Part shown: piece after piece, positions 15,013 through 25,111 of the stretch
How the letters are laid out: every line of letters begins with the position of its first letter
Numbering within the stretch: the stretch's first letter is position 1
Assembly (NCBI GenBank): GCA_016709995.1
Contig: JADJLQ010000003.1
Span: 434,001 to 498,000 of the forward strand
Direction: 5' to 3'
Origin: Saprospiraceae bacterium
GTDB taxonomy: Bacteria; Bacteroidota; Bacteroidia; Chitinophagales; Saprospiraceae
DNA length: 64,000 nt
The notes under the pieces: model-generated
Databases searched by the model: none
Seen by the model: the letters and a program-made list of their open reading frames with translations, nothing else
Told to the model about the DNA's origin: nothing
Translations under genes and position numbers: made by a program

Positions 15013-18000
15013 TTATGCATTTGCTCCATGACATTGTTTGTATTTTTTGCCACTGCCACATGGACAAGGATCATTGCGTCCGATTTTTTTATCCGTCCTG
15101 CGTATCGTCTCTACTTTCTGCACTTCTTCACGGCCAGCAGATTGCATAGCTGAGCGTCTCCTGTTTTGTTCATCATCATCCCGCCTATTGGTAGAGACTT
15201 TGGAAAGGTCAGTTTTACGCTCCCGGGCTTCCTGAGGAGCTTGCTGGATCATCAGCTTGCCATCCATCAGGTAAGATGCCACTTCTTTATTTACCTTTCC
15301 TACCAATCCTTCGAACAGTTCGTAAGCTTCCATTTTATAGATAACCAATGGGTCTTTTTGCTCAAAACTGGCACCTTGTACAGAGTCTTTCAGCTCATCC
15401 ATGTTGCGCAGATGCTCCTTCCAACTGTCGTCAATTAAAGAGAGGGTGATGGCTTTTTCGATGTCGAGCATGATACTCTTGCCTTTGGACTTGACTGCAG
15501 GTTCGATGTCAGCGGAGATGGGCAGCATGCGAGCGCGACCATCTGTAAATGGGATAGAGATCCGTTTGTATCGCTGACCTTCACGATCATGTACTTGTTT
15601 GATCACGGGCAGAAGCGTATCAGTGATTTGTTCTTTTTTGCGCTCATATTTTTCACGTACATTGGCCTGATACGCCGGGATGATAGTATCTTCTGAACTT
15701 GATTGAAATTCCTCTGAGCTCAGATCAGGGTCAAACCCCAAAGTCTTCATCGATTCTTCTCTAAACCCTTCAAAATTATTGGAGCCTTTGTATTCTGTAA
15801 CTATATTTTCAGCCACAGATTGAAATATCTTGTTGAGATCGACGACCAACCGCTCGCCGGAGAGGGCATTCCTTCGCTTGGTGTAGATGGCTTCGCGTTG
15901 AATATTCATGACATCGTCATATTCCAGCAGTCTTTTTCTGATGCCAAAATTGTTTTCTTCTACTTTTTTCTGAGCCCTTTCGATTGATTTAGTGACCATA
16001 TTGTGTTGGATCACTTCACCTTCTTTGAGTCCGAGTTTATCCATCCAGGCAGCCATTCGCTCTGTGGCAAATAATCGCATGAGACTATCTTCGAGCGACA
16101 CATAGAACTGGGAGGTACCCGGATCCCCCTGTCTACCTGCTCTACCTCTCAACTGGCGATCGACCCTCCTTGACTCATGTCTTTCCGTACCGATGATTGC
16201 GAGACCACCAAGCGCTTTTATTTCGTCAGATATCTTGATGTCTGTACCACGCCCTGCCATATTGGTAGCCAGGGTGACATTGCCTTTTTTACCTGCTTCT
16301 GCGACGATCTCCGCTTCCCGCTGGTGTTGTTTGGCATTGAGTACATTGTGTTTGATGTTTCTCAATTGGAGCATGCGGCTCATTTTTTCGGAAATTTCCA
16401 CTGAAGTCGTTCCTACTAATACGGGTCTGCCCGCTGTCGATAAATTTACAATCTCGTCTATAACTGCATTAAATTTTTCTCGATTGGTTTTGTAGACCAG
16501 ATCCTCCCGGTCATCACGAATGCATGCTTTATTGGTCGGTATGACGACGACATCCAGCTTATAGATATCCCAGAGCTCTTTGGCCTCGGTCTCTGCTGTA
16601 CCGGTCATCCCTGAGAGTTTATGATACATGCGGAAATAATTTTGAAGTGTCACCGTGGCATAAGTCTGGGTGATATCGCCCACTTTGACATTTTCTTTAG
16701 CCTCAAGCGCCTGATGCAAACCATCAGAATATCGTCTGCCCTCCATCATACGACCTGTCTGCTCATCGACGATTTTTACCTGTCCTTCTATCACGACATA
16801 TTCTTCATCTCTTTCGAACAAGGTGTAGGCTTTGAGTAATTGATTGACAGAGTGAAGCCGTCGTGACTTGATCGCATATTCCTGGATCAGGTTTTCTTTG
16901 TCTTCTTTTTTCTGCGTATCGCTGATGGATGGATCTTTATCTATCTCTGTCAGCTTGACGGAGATATCAGGCATAATAAAAAAAGTAGGGTCCTCACTGC
17001 CCTGCGATAAAAATTCGCCTCCTCTGTCAGTGAGTTCTACATTACGGTTTTTTTCATCAATCGTAAAATATAAGGAGGCATCAACTTTATGCATATTTTT
17101 GGATTGCTCCTGCATATAAAAGTTTTCTGCTTTTTGAAGGATCACCTTGATACCTTCTTCGCTCAGATACTTGATGAGTGGTCGGTTTTTGGGCAAAGCG
17201 CGGTGAGCTCTCAATAAAGCCATGCCACCTTCTCCTTCGTCTGTACCCGTCTTGCCTTCATTGATGAGGCGCCTGGCTTCCGTCAGAAACTGGGTAGCGA
17301 GGCGACGCTGGGCATCGATCACTTTTTCTACTTTGGGTTTTAGCTCTATATATTCTTGTTCTTCTTGTCCCTGGGCTACAGGGCCTGAGATAATCAATGG
17401 CGTACGGGCATCATCTATCAATACGGAATCCACCTCATCGATCATCGCATAATGATGTTTTTTTTGCACGAGTTCATCCAGTGAAATGACCATGTTATCT
17501 CTCAGGTAGTCAAAACCGAATTCACTATTGGTACCGTAGACGATATCGCATTCGTAGGCATGCTTCCTGGAGATACTGTTGGGTTGGTATTTATCTATAC
17601 AATCCACTTTAAGCATCAAAAACTCATGGATGGGGCCTACCCATTCGCTATCTCGTTTTGCCAGGTAATCATTGACCGTGATGATATGTACTCCCATACC
17701 ACTGAGTCCATTGAGATAAGCAGGAAGTGTGGAAACCAGGGTTTTTCCTTCTCCGGTCGCCATCTCGGCGATTTTGCCCTCGTGAAGCGCAGCAGCGCCT
17801 ATCAATTGGACATCGTAGGGGATCATATTCCAGGTGATGGCGCCTCCGCCAGCCATCCAATGGTTGGACCAGATGGCTTGATCACCCTCTATCCTGACGA
17901 AGGATTTGGTTGCAGCCAGGTTGCGGTCATGATCAGTGGCGGTGACTGTAATAGTCTCATTTTCGACAAAGCGTTTGCAGGTCTCTTTGACAACGGCAAA

Positions 18001-18342
18001 AGCCTCCGGTAAGATCTCCAACAAAATTTCTTCTAGTATTTTATCCTTTTCTTTGGACAAAGCATCTACTTCCTTAAACAAATCTTCTTTCGCTTCAGGA
18101 TCGTCATTATCATTGGCTTCCAGTCGGGTCTGATCTATTTGTGCATTGATCTCAGCCAGTCCTTCGGCTATAATGTTTTTAAAACGGATGGTGTGCGCGC
18201 GGAGCTCATCATGTGTGATATCTCCCAAGGTGGCATGGTATGCCAGAGAGGCATCTACAAGTGGCTGATAACGAGCTATATCTTTGTCTTGCTTTGAGCC
18301 TCCAAATATTTTTTTAAGGCTACTCTTTAATAGGTCAAACAT
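15013..18342 (-). CDS. secA: Protein translocase ATPase SecA
   Basis: SecA drives preprotein export through SecYEG. Walker A is ATGEGKT (195-201) and the DEAD-type Walker B is IDEVD (301-305). Helicase motifs LATNMAGRGTDI and RQLRGRAGRQGD are in the second motor domain. The C-terminus NDPCPCGSGKKYKQCHG has the zinc SEC-C motif (C1093, C1095, C1104, H1105) that contacts SecB or ribosomes. At 1109 aa it is longer than E. coli SecA (901), with insertions near residues 65-100 and 340-480, as is usual in Bacteroidota. It heads the secA-SPOR-rodA-tgt-permease run. A promoter-like box lies at 18375-18382. Confidence 0.97.
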   Translation of the reverse strand: MFDLLKSSLKKIFGGSKQDKDIARYQPLVDASLAYHATLGDITHDELRAHTIRFKNIIAEGLAEINAQIDQTRLEANDNDDPEAKEDLFKEVDALSKEKDKILEEILLEILPEAFAVVKETCKRFVENETITVTATDHDRNLAATKSFVRIEGDQAIWSNHWMAGGGAITWNMIPYDVQLIGAAALHEGKIAEMATGEGKTLVSTLPAYLNGLSGMGVHIITVNDYLAKRDSEWVGPIHEFLMLKVDCIDKYQPNSISRKHAYECDIVYGTNSEFGFDYLRDNMVISLDELVQKKHHYAMIDEVDSVLIDDARTPLIISGPVAQGQEEQEYIELKPKVEKVIDAQRRLATQFLTEARRLINEGKTGTDEGEGGMALLRAHRALPKNRPLIKYLSEEGIKVILQKAENFYMQEQSKNMHKVDASLYFTIDEKNRNVELTDRGGEFLSQGSEDPTFFIMPDISVKLTEIDKDPSISDTQKKEDKENLIQEYAIKSRRLHSVNQLLKAYTLFERDEEYVVIEGQVKIVDEQTGRMMEGRRYSDGLHQALEAKENVKVGDITQTYATVTLQNYFRMYHKLSGMTGTAETEAKELWDIYKLDVVVIPTNKACIRDDREDLVYKTNREKFNAVIDEIVNLSTAGRPVLVGTTSVEISEKMSRMLQLRNIKHNVLNAKQHQREAEIVAEAGKKGNVTLATNMAGRGTDIKISDEIKALGGLAIIGTERHESRRVDRQLRGRAGRQGDPGTSQFYVSLEDSLMRLFATERMAAWMDKLGLKEGEVIQHNMVTKSIERAQKKVEENNFGIRKRLLEYDDVMNIQREAIYTKRRNALSGERLVVDLNKIFQSVAENIVTEYKGSNNFEGFREESMKTLGFDPDLSSEEFQSSSEDTIIPAYQANVREKYERKKEQITDTLLPVIKQVHDREGQRYKRISIPFTDGRARMLPISADIEPAVKSKGKSIMLDIEKAITLSLIDDSWKEHLRNMDELKDSVQGASFEQKDPLVIYKMEAYELFEGLVGKVNKEVASYLMDGKLMIQQAPQEARERKTDLSKVSTNRRDDDEQNRRRSAMQSAGREEVQKVETIRRTDKKIGRNDPCPCGSGKKYKQCHGANA

Positions 18343-18374
18343 AGGTAAAAAGACTGCTTTTTTTGGTCTGGGCG

Positions 18375-18382
18375 CAAAGGTA
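18375..18382 (-). promoter_or_regulatory. Putative -7 box of the secA operon
   Basis: The minus strand reads TACCTTTG (TAnnTTTG) 32 bp before the secA ATG, in the 69-bp gap after the small membrane gene. No TTTG box is evident at the -33 position. The gene order alone would also allow read-through from 18412-19095. Confidence 0.45.
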
Positions 18383-18411
18383 CAGGAAATGGATAAGTAT
18401 GGAGTGATGGA

Positions 18412-19095
18412 TTAGCTTCTCTTTAACTTTTCTATTGACTGAGCAGTCAATTTACGCACCTGCATCAATACGCTGAGTCTGTGAATTCCATCTGTAATGA
18501 GAATCAATCCAGTACCTGACATAAAAGCAAGATTCCTACATTGGTCGGCCAGAGGGGTGTATTGAGGATAGAAGGGGTCTAAAAAAAAAGTAGTCAAAGC
18601 TATCACCAGGATGCTTATAAAATAGAATACAATTGCTAAACCTAGTGATTTGCGCAAATAAGCAGGCTTGACTAAAAGCCGGTTTTTTCTTAAAAAGGTT
18701 TGAAAAGTCTCATCCGACGGATTTATTTTTATCAATTCTGTCAGAATATGAGCACTTTCTTCAAATTGATGCAAGTGATATAAAGAGGCCGCTTTTTGAA
18801 ACAAGGTCTTTTCGAACAGGGCAATGCCCTGGTATACACGCACATTGTTGATGATCGAAGCTTCGATGACCACATCTGCCATTAGAGCGTGTTTTTGATA
18901 GGCACCTGCTTCAAATAAAGCATTGACATAGCTGGTCAATATCTCAAAATATTCCTCAAAATTGAGACATTTTATTTCTTCGACATGCTGATTAAAGTAC
19001 CTGATGATCGTGTGATAAGATTGTCTGTCAATCTGGTTAAATGATTGAAAGATAGAAGTGGTTGACTGGATAGGATAAGGTTCCACAATTATCAA
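18412..19095 (-). CDS. Unrecognised helical protein with two C-terminal membrane segments
   Basis: This 227-aa protein has no family I can name. Residues 1-150 are helical and resemble short TPR-like repeats (FEKTLFQKAASLYHLHQFEE, then SAHILTELIKINPSDETFQ). Two hydrophobic helices follow: LGLAIVFYFISILVIALTTFF at about 159-179 and LAFMSGTGLILITDGI near 200. There is no signal peptide, so it is probably an inner-membrane protein with a cytoplasmic helical domain. It lies 69 bp upstream of secA on the same strand, and its start is divergent from the antiporter gene. A role with the export genes is possible but unsupported. Confidence 0.6.
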   Translation of the reverse strand: MIIVEPYPIQSTTSIFQSFNQIDRQSYHTIIRYFNQHVEEIKCLNFEEYFEILTSYVNALFEAGAYQKHALMADVVIEASIINNVRVYQGIALFEKTLFQKAASLYHLHQFEESAHILTELIKINPSDETFQTFLRKNRLLVKPAYLRKSLGLAIVFYFISILVIALTTFFLDPFYPQYTPLADQCRNLAFMSGTGLILITDGIHRLSVLMQVRKLTAQSIEKLKRS

Positions 19096-19297
19096 AATTA
19101 TTGTTTTTTGGATTTGTATGAGCTATTTTTTATAGCTGGCCAGGTTTGGTGTTCGTCGATCTTGTTTGTTTTTTATGAACTTAAGTCAGATATTTGAAAT
19201 ACTTTGCATATATTCTGAGTTCTTAATAGGATTGAATGCTAACTATCAATCAATTGCCTCATTTTTAAGCGAAATTCAAATTTATTAAATTTAACAT

Positions 19298-20608
19298 ATG
19301 ACTACGACAATCATCATATTAGTGTGTACTTTATTGTTGATAGCCTATTTATTTGATATAAGTTCTTCGTTGACAAAGATTCCTTCGGTGATCATGCTAC
19401 TATTGTTAGGTTGGGTAGTCAAACAAGCCGTAGAATTATTTCAATTGGATATACCTGACTTGAATCCCTTATTGCCGGCGCTTGGCACTATTGGACTGAT
19501 TCTGATCGTATTGGAAGGGTCTTTGGAGCTGGAGCTCACACACGAGAAAGTGCCGATGATCACAAAGTCTTTTTTTGTAGCTTTAATACCTATGGTGGCA
19601 TCTGCATTCGCAATTGCAGGCATTTTTTATTATTTTGACCATCAAGATTTAAAGCTTAACCTGGTCAATGCGATCCCTTTTTGTGTGCTGAGCAGTGCTA
19701 TTGCCATCCCCAGCGTTCGATATTTGCCCAAAATTGACAAAGAGTTCGTCATCTATGAAAGTAGTCTCTCTGACATCATTGGAGTTTTGTTTTTCAATTT
19801 CCTGGCGTTGAATGAGTATATCAATGGTGTATCTTTTGGCAATTTCATTTTAGAATTATTAATAATGATCCTGGTTTCCTTTGTCTCTGTGCTCGGGCTA
19901 TCCTTTTTGCTCAGCAGGATCAAAAACCATGTGACTTTTACCCCTATCATGTTGCTGGTTATACTTATTTATGCAGTTTCAAAAATCTACCACTTGCCAG
20001 GTTTAATCTTTATACTCGTGCTGGGCCTTTTTCTGGGCAACCTGGATGAACTAAAAAGATTTAAATGGATAGAGTATTTTAAGCCCGAGAAATTAAACAA
20101 GGAGATCCTCAAGTTTAAGGATGTCAACTATGAAGCTACTTTTTTGGTCAGAGCATTATTTTTTATGTTATTTGGTTTCCTTATGGAAGCCTCCGAAATA
20201 CTGAACCCTGATTCTTTGCCCTGGGCTGTGGGCATCGTAACCATCATCATGATTATTCGATGGATTACACTCAAATTATTTAAGATACAGACGGATCCAT
20301 TACTATATATCGCTCCACGGGGACTGATTACCGTATTGTTATTCCTCTCCATTCTCCCGGAACAGAGATTGCCGATGGTCAACAAATCATTAATCATTCA
20401 GACTCTCCTGATCTCCGTCCTGATAATGATGGTTGGTTTAATGTTCTCAAGAAGAAAGAATGAGCTGTCGGATATCCTGCCACAAGCACTGATCAATGTG
20501 ATCCGGCCGCCTGAGGAGGCATCTCAGCAAGAAGAGTCTCAGCCATTGCCTGAAGGAAACAGCCAGGAAAATATAGAAAATATGGAGAATGTGGAGTCCG
20601 TAAATTAA
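19298..20608 (+). CDS. Cation:proton antiporter (CPA/NhaP-Kef type)
   Basis: This polytopic membrane protein of 436 aa has 11-13 hydrophobic helices. The Na+/H+ exchanger fold is suggested by the entry helices ending MLLLLGWVVKQ, LILIVLEGSLELE, AIPFCVLSSAIAIPSV and YESSLSDIIGVLFFNFLAL, the last in the position of the acidic transport motif (here SD, not ND or DD). IAPRGLITVLLFLS is a typical late-helix motif of CPA1 members. After residue 400 there is a polar Gln/Glu/Asn-rich cytosolic tail (EEASQQEESQPLPEGNSQEN). The ion is not determinable. It is monocistronic, convergent with the epimerase gene with a 31-bp gap. Confidence 0.85.
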   Translation: MTTTIIILVCTLLLIAYLFDISSSLTKIPSVIMLLLLGWVVKQAVELFQLDIPDLNPLLPALGTIGLILIVLEGSLELELTHEKVPMITKSFFVALIPMVASAFAIAGIFYYFDHQDLKLNLVNAIPFCVLSSAIAIPSVRYLPKIDKEFVIYESSLSDIIGVLFFNFLALNEYINGVSFGNFILELLIMILVSFVSVLGLSFLLSRIKNHVTFTPIMLLVILIYAVSKIYHLPGLIFILVLGLFLGNLDELKRFKWIEYFKPEKLNKEILKFKDVNYEATFLVRALFFMLFGFLMEASEILNPDSLPWAVGIVTIIMIIRWITLKLFKIQTDPLLYIAPRGLITVLLFLSILPEQRLPMVNKSLIIQTLLISVLIMMVGLMFSRRKNELSDILPQALINVIRPPEEASQQEESQPLPEGNSQENIENMENVESVN

Positions 20609-20639
20609 TGGACCTAATTTTGGATTAAACTGGATTTTT

Positions 20640-21557
20640 TTAACTATGGCGGCTGGGTACAATCGCGTCCAGGGCTTTATTCAATTGAGGATATTCAAAT
20701 TTGAATCCGGTAGACTGTATTTTATCAGCCGAAATCCTGGAGCCATGTAATAATGAGTCTGCTAACTGACCGAACAAAGTTTTAATGACCCATGCCGGTA
20801 CATTGGGTAGCCAGAATGGTTTTTGTAAATGATTGGCTAAAGATTTCATCAAAGTGTGGTTAGTGATGGATTCCGGTGCTACAGCATTGTAGGCACCATA
20901 CATCGAGGTGTATTCAACGGCCCTCATGTATATTCCACACAAATCTTCTACATATATCCAGGGGAATACTTGTTGTCCTGTACCCAGGGCTGCTCCCAAG
21001 CCCCATTTTACAGGCAAAATAATATTCTTGAAGGCTGTAGAATCAGATGACAAGGCAATGCCTGATCGAATCATCACTGTCCTTATTCCTAATGATGAAA
21101 ATTGACTGGCTGCAGATTCCCAATCCTGGCAGGTTTTGGCCAAAAAATCATTGGCGGGCTCATCTGTTTCATGGAAGATATGGTCTATGGTAGTGACGCC
21201 ATAAATCCCTGTAGCAGAGGCTGATATATATGTTTTTATCTTGTTAGGTTGCTTTGAGATACACTCGAATAAAAAATTGGTGGACCTCACCCTGCTATCA
21301 TAGATTGCTTTTTTCCAGGCAGTATTCCAGCGACGACCATTGATAGAGGCTCCACTGAGATTGATGATGGTGTCAGTTTCCTCAAAGGCAGTACGGTCAA
21401 TCGTCTGTCGCTGCCAATCCCACTTGTATTGGACTATGTCGATATCATTTTGGATATGGCGGGTCAGCCAAATTACTTTGTAACCTGCTCGGAGTAACAT
21501 TTGGGTAAGATGGCGTCCAACTAAGCCACTCCCACCGATGATGAGTATAGTATTCAT
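20640..21557 (-). CDS. TIGR01777/YfcH family NAD(P)-binding epimerase
   Basis: This extended short-chain dehydrogenase-like protein starts MNTILIIGGSGLVGRHL with a Rossmann GGSGLVG motif. I chose the start at 21557 because an ATG 111 bp further upstream would add a tail without family match that lies within the photolyase gene. NLSGASINGRRW, YISASATGIYG and the C-terminal DUF1731-like ALLHGSRI-type segment (SLLHGSRISADKIQSTGFKFEYP) are typical. The 305 aa length fits. The substrate is unknown for the family. It lies 2 bp after the photolyase gene, and photolyase-linked epimerases of this family are common in Bacteroidota (recalled, not checked). Confidence 0.88.
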   Translation of the reverse strand: MNTILIIGGSGLVGRHLTQMLLRAGYKVIWLTRHIQNDIDIVQYKWDWQRQTIDRTAFEETDTIINLSGASINGRRWNTAWKKAIYDSRVRSTNFLFECISKQPNKIKTYISASATGIYGVTTIDHIFHETDEPANDFLAKTCQDWESAASQFSSLGIRTVMIRSGIALSSDSTAFKNIILPVKWGLGAALGTGQQVFPWIYVEDLCGIYMRAVEYTSMYGAYNAVAPESITNHTLMKSLANHLQKPFWLPNVPAWVIKTLFGQLADSLLHGSRISADKIQSTGFKFEYPQLNKALDAIVPSRHS

Positions 21558-21559
21558 TT

Positions 21560-22870
21560 TTATAAGGTTGGAGTCAAAGCATGTTTGTACACTTCGAGCG
21601 CTCTCTTTCTGGCAAAAACATGGTCGACCACTGGGTTTAAGAAATATATCTGGTCGTCGGACAACCATTTTTTTATGTAAACATGATCAGGGTCAAACTT
21701 TCTGGTCTGCTCCGATGGATTAAATATTCTGAAATAAGGTGCTGCATCACATCCGCATCCTGCAGCCCACTGCCAGTTGCCATTATTAGAGGAAAGTTCG
21801 AAATCGAGTAGTTTATCGGCAAAATACGCTTCGCCCCATCTCCAATCTATCAGCAGATGTTTGGTTAGGAAGCTCGCTACAATCATTCGCACCCGATTGT
21901 GCATCAGGCCGGTTTGGTTGAGTTCGTGCATGCCGGCATCTACAATCGGGTAACCGGTCTCACCTTTACACCATGCATCAAACTCCGATTCGTTGTTTCT
22001 CCAGATGATGGCATCATATTTACTTTTAAAGCTTTGATGTATCACATAAGGGAAGTGGAATAAGATCATCATGAAAAATTCACGCCAGATTAATTCATTT
22101 AACCATTGTTCATTTAAGGTAAGCGCTTTGCGACAAAGTGACCGGATACTCACCGTTCCAAATCGGAGATGAACACTTAGATTGCTTGTGCCTCTGACTG
22201 CAGGCAGATTACGGGTCAAATGATAAGATTTGATTGTGCCGGGCTCCAAAGCAGGCGGGGCAACCTTACTGGTTTTTATTTCAAATCCCAATGCTTTAGC
22301 AGTGGGCCAGGGCTTGATCTTGGTTTGATACAACCGGGCCAATAACTTCTCTGACGGATAAGTAGTAATTGGATTTAATTCCAATCTCTGTTTCCAGATT
22401 TTCGAGTAAGGTGTAAATATGGTATAGGGAGTACCATCTGCTTTCATTACTTCTGATCGCTCGAAAATCACCTGGTCTTTGAAGGTAAAAAACTGAATTT
22501 TACGAGTTGTGAACCAGGTGCCTACTGCTTGATCTCGCTGGATAGCATAAGGCTCGTAATCGTGATTGGTATATACCGCCTGAACATCATATTCTTTGAG
22601 GATCCTGTCGAAACCATGCAAAGGTTCATCAAAGATGACTGTCAAACATGATCCGGCTTTGATAAACTCCTGCTGGAGTAGTGTCAGCGAATGGTGGATA
22701 AAATCTATGCGCGTATCTTGTTCGGAAGGTAGTTTAGTCAATATATTTTTGTCAAAAATAAAAATTGGCAATACCGGGAGATCCGACTTTAATGCTCTAA
22801 AAAAGCCATGATTGTCAAAAAATCGCAGATCCCTTCTGAACCAAAAGATATTTACTTTGTCCTTATTCAT
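21560..22870 (-). CDS. phr: Deoxyribodipyrimidine photolyase (cryptochrome/photolyase family, class I-like)
   Basis: This FAD enzyme repairs UV-made pyrimidine dimers with blue light. The N-terminal antenna domain begins VNIFWFRRDLRFFDNHGF. The FAD-binding half shows RGTSNLSVHLRFGTVSIR, LNELIWREFFMMIL, GYPIVDAGMHELNQTGLMHN and the strongly conserved SSNNGNWQWAAGCGCDAAPY, then RIFNPSEQTRKFDP. The 436 aa length is slightly short but normal for Bacteroidota members. It overlaps the lycopene-cyclase-domain gene by 8 bp and is followed by the epimerase after 2 bp, so the three are one transcript. Confidence 0.93.
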   Translation of the reverse strand: MNKDKVNIFWFRRDLRFFDNHGFFRALKSDLPVLPIFIFDKNILTKLPSEQDTRIDFIHHSLTLLQQEFIKAGSCLTVIFDEPLHGFDRILKEYDVQAVYTNHDYEPYAIQRDQAVGTWFTTRKIQFFTFKDQVIFERSEVMKADGTPYTIFTPYSKIWKQRLELNPITTYPSEKLLARLYQTKIKPWPTAKALGFEIKTSKVAPPALEPGTIKSYHLTRNLPAVRGTSNLSVHLRFGTVSIRSLCRKALTLNEQWLNELIWREFFMMILFHFPYVIHQSFKSKYDAIIWRNNESEFDAWCKGETGYPIVDAGMHELNQTGLMHNRVRMIVASFLTKHLLIDWRWGEAYFADKLLDFELSSNNGNWQWAAGCGCDAAPYFRIFNPSEQTRKFDPDHVYIKKWLSDDQIYFLNPVVDHVFARKRALEVYKHALTPTL

Positions 22871-23564
22871 TCGGCTCTGCGATTAATTTGCCTTTAAATT
22901 GTTCATAGAAAAAAAAGTTGAGTAGTATAAGTTCAAATCCATAAAAAATATCTTCGACTGGAATGGTTAACAATCTGATGCCCAAATTTTCATTGTCGTT
23001 GTACCATACCACCGGTGCTGGTAGTCCTGTCCCGGTCAGAATACCATTAACCACAAAAAAAGGTATCAGCAAAACAGGGTAGACCAGGACCAATTTACTC
23101 AACCAGGCTACTTTAGCCCAATATTTTAGAAATAATAGGAATAAGGCCAGGCTAATGAAAGTAGTGGAAGTATACCACCGGGTATAATTTAATATTCCTA
23201 CTATTAATAGGATGGCAGAAGCTCCCACTACAAAAATATTTTCTGTCCGGGTATTCCAGGTCAACTTAAAAAAAATATTAAAAGAAAAGACTGTAAAAAC
23301 GCAGGCATAGGGAATGCAAATAAAAAACAATAGTTCCTCCATCGGAATACTTGCTATATAGGACCCCATCAGGTAATCCGGATTAAATCCCCAAACGCCT
23401 ATTTTGGTGAAAATGATATCCCAGACGATAAAGATTGAGGCGGCCAAAAGATTAGCCGGCAAAAAATATCGAAGGGCTTTATTGAACTGAATCTTTGGAT
23501 GAAATGAGAAAATAAAAGGGACCAGGATGGTAAAGAAGTCTATGAGTAGGTATAGTGCTTTCAT
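22863..23564 (-). CDS. Lycopene cyclase domain-containing membrane protein
   Basis: This 233-aa protein has six or seven hydrophobic helices arranged as two similar halves, as in CarR/CrtY-type lycopene cyclase domains. The PMEELLFFICIPY motif (about 75-87) and the VEDIFYGFELILLNFFFYE motif near 207-225 match the conserved E-E/D-x-x-F pair of each half. The family closes the ends of lycopene to give beta-carotene, in the membrane. No other carotenoid gene is present in the window. Overlap with the photolyase gene suggests a joint light-protection response. Confidence 0.87.
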   Translation of the reverse strand: MKALYLLIDFFTILVPFIFSFHPKIQFNKALRYFLPANLLAASIFIVWDIIFTKIGVWGFNPDYLMGSYIASIPMEELLFFICIPYACVFTVFSFNIFFKLTWNTRTENIFVVGASAILLIVGILNYTRWYTSTTFISLALFLLFLKYWAKVAWLSKLVLVYPVLLIPFFVVNGILTGTGLPAPVVWYNDNENLGIRLLTIPVEDIFYGFELILLNFFFYEQFKGKLIAEPNE

Positions 23565-23752
23565 AGAGGATATTTATCGGTTACCGGATCTGTTTCGATT
23601 ATTATTCATTATTCTTAAGTTCATATATCCGCCTGACTGATTTCGATAAAATAAAACTCATAGGTTATGACAGGCAGCATCAATATTGTATTTGGCGGAT
23701 CTAAACTAAAGCTAGAACGCAAATCTTTCGGAAAAGTTTGCAGGTAAACAGA

Positions 23753-25111
23753 TTATGGCGAATTTGGGGACTTGCCAGCTGATCTGCCAGATGTACTTTT
23801 TTCCTCCTCAAAGATGAATTCAAAATATGCAAAATTGTTTTTAGCGTTATGATTAAAAGTCAAAAGATGTAGTCCTGTTTGATCAAAGGTAATAGAGCCT
23901 ACCGATGCATTGTTCCAAATGTGATAACTCCCGGTATTGACCGGCAATGTGCAAGTACTGGCCTTTTTATGATCAATATCAAAGGTGATGATGTTATTAT
24001 AATTACTGTACAGTGCTCTGATATTATAAGTCCCTGCCCTCTTAACATCGATTGAGTAATTGAGCCACTCATTGTCTTCTGTCCACCCGACATAAAACTG
24101 ATTCAAAGCTGGTGTATAATAGTTGTCCAAATGATTGAAGTCTGCAAAATCTTTGGTATAAGAAAGATCTACGCCTTCCTGCATTCGAAATCCCCATTCA
24201 TATGGTGTAGCCTGTGGCCTTTGGTGACGAGGATTGACATTGAGGCCACCGCTGCCGAGATTTTTTGGTTCTAAGTCATGATAGGCAACGCCTTCTCCTC
24301 CCAGGTCAAAATAAGCGCATTCAATTTTGCCGGGGATTACCTGAGGTCCTAATGTATAGACCGAATCTTTAAAAGGTAGTCCTGTATAATCCGGTGGAAT
24401 ATTGGACAGTCTTGATGACAATTTCTGCAGATAAATATTCCTAAATTTGGCAACCTGGCTAGAAAATTGAGCGTCCTTAGGAATTTGGAACCCAACTCTA
24501 CCTTTTTTCGAGCCATTTACCCGTTCGTTTAAAATTTGTTCATGATTGAGATATACAATGATGCTATCACCTTTACAGATTATGGTCATTTGGTTCCATA
24601 AATCTGGATTATACTTGTTATTGCCAAATGATTCAGCATGATGTAGCAGACTCCCGGTGAGTTTTCTTTTTGGCAAATTACATATCTGAACTTCGTAACC
24701 ATACCGGTCAGGATCACCAAAAGAGTCCCTCGGCATACGGATTGCGACCCCACTATTGCCATTTTGGGGCAGCATGAATTCAAGCTTTAAGGCAAAATCA
24801 TCGTATTCATCATTCGATAACAACCAGGAATCTTTGGCACTAGAAGGATATGGTCGACCTATGATAGCCTCATTTTCCACTGACCAAAATCCGCTGTCCT
24901 GCATAGTCCAGCTGCCGAGATTGTGCCGATTAAACAAAGATGTAAATGGCGTGAATTTGTCAAATGGATAGTCATCGTCGACTGAAGGAAGCATATTTTC
25001 AGATGCAGGCAAATCCTTAGGTTTGGGTAGCGTATTTCGACAAGAAATATTGATTAATAGAATCAAAACTGTTACAGAAAGGATAACGGTCTTGTGATTA
25101 ATTATTTTCAT
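23753..25111 (-). CDS. DUF1080 lipoprotein with C-terminal CBM-like domain
   Basis: The protein has 452 aa from the ATG at 25111; a longer in-frame ORF to 25222 adds an unlikely extension. The start MKIINHKTVILSVTVLILLINISCRN is a lipoprotein signal with Cys in the lipobox. Residues about 55-225 are a DUF1080 (concanavalin-like) domain: FTPFTSLFNRHNLGSWTMQD, GNSGVAIRMPRD and VYLNHEQILNERV. Residues about 250-440 look like a CBM6/CBM36-type sandwich (FYVGWTEDNEWLNYSIDV). DUF1080 members include 3-keto-glycoside hydrolases, but the reaction here is inferred only. It is the last minus-strand gene of the polysaccharide locus. Confidence 0.8.
   Translation of the reverse strand: MKIINHKTVILSVTVLILLINISCRNTLPKPKDLPASENMLPSVDDDYPFDKFTPFTSLFNRHNLGSWTMQDSGFWSVENEAIIGRPYPSSAKDSWLLSNDEYDDFALKLEFMLPQNGNSGVAIRMPRDSFGDPDRYGYEVQICNLPKRKLTGSLLHHAESFGNNKYNPDLWNQMTIICKGDSIIVYLNHEQILNERVNGSKKGRVGFQIPKDAQFSSQVAKFRNIYLQKLSSRLSNIPPDYTGLPFKDSVYTLGPQVIPGKIECAYFDLGGEGVAYHDLEPKNLGSGGLNVNPRHQRPQATPYEWGFRMQEGVDLSYTKDFADFNHLDNYYTPALNQFYVGWTEDNEWLNYSIDVKRAGTYNIRALYSNYNNIITFDIDHKKASTCTLPVNTGSYHIWNNASVGSITFDQTGLHLLTFNHNAKNNFAYFEFIFEEEKSTSGRSAGKSPNSP

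Noticed and set aside
20640..21668. Longer epimerase start at 21668
   Set aside because: The first 37 residues overlap the photolyase gene and have no family match; the Rossmann motif begins at the ATG at 21557.
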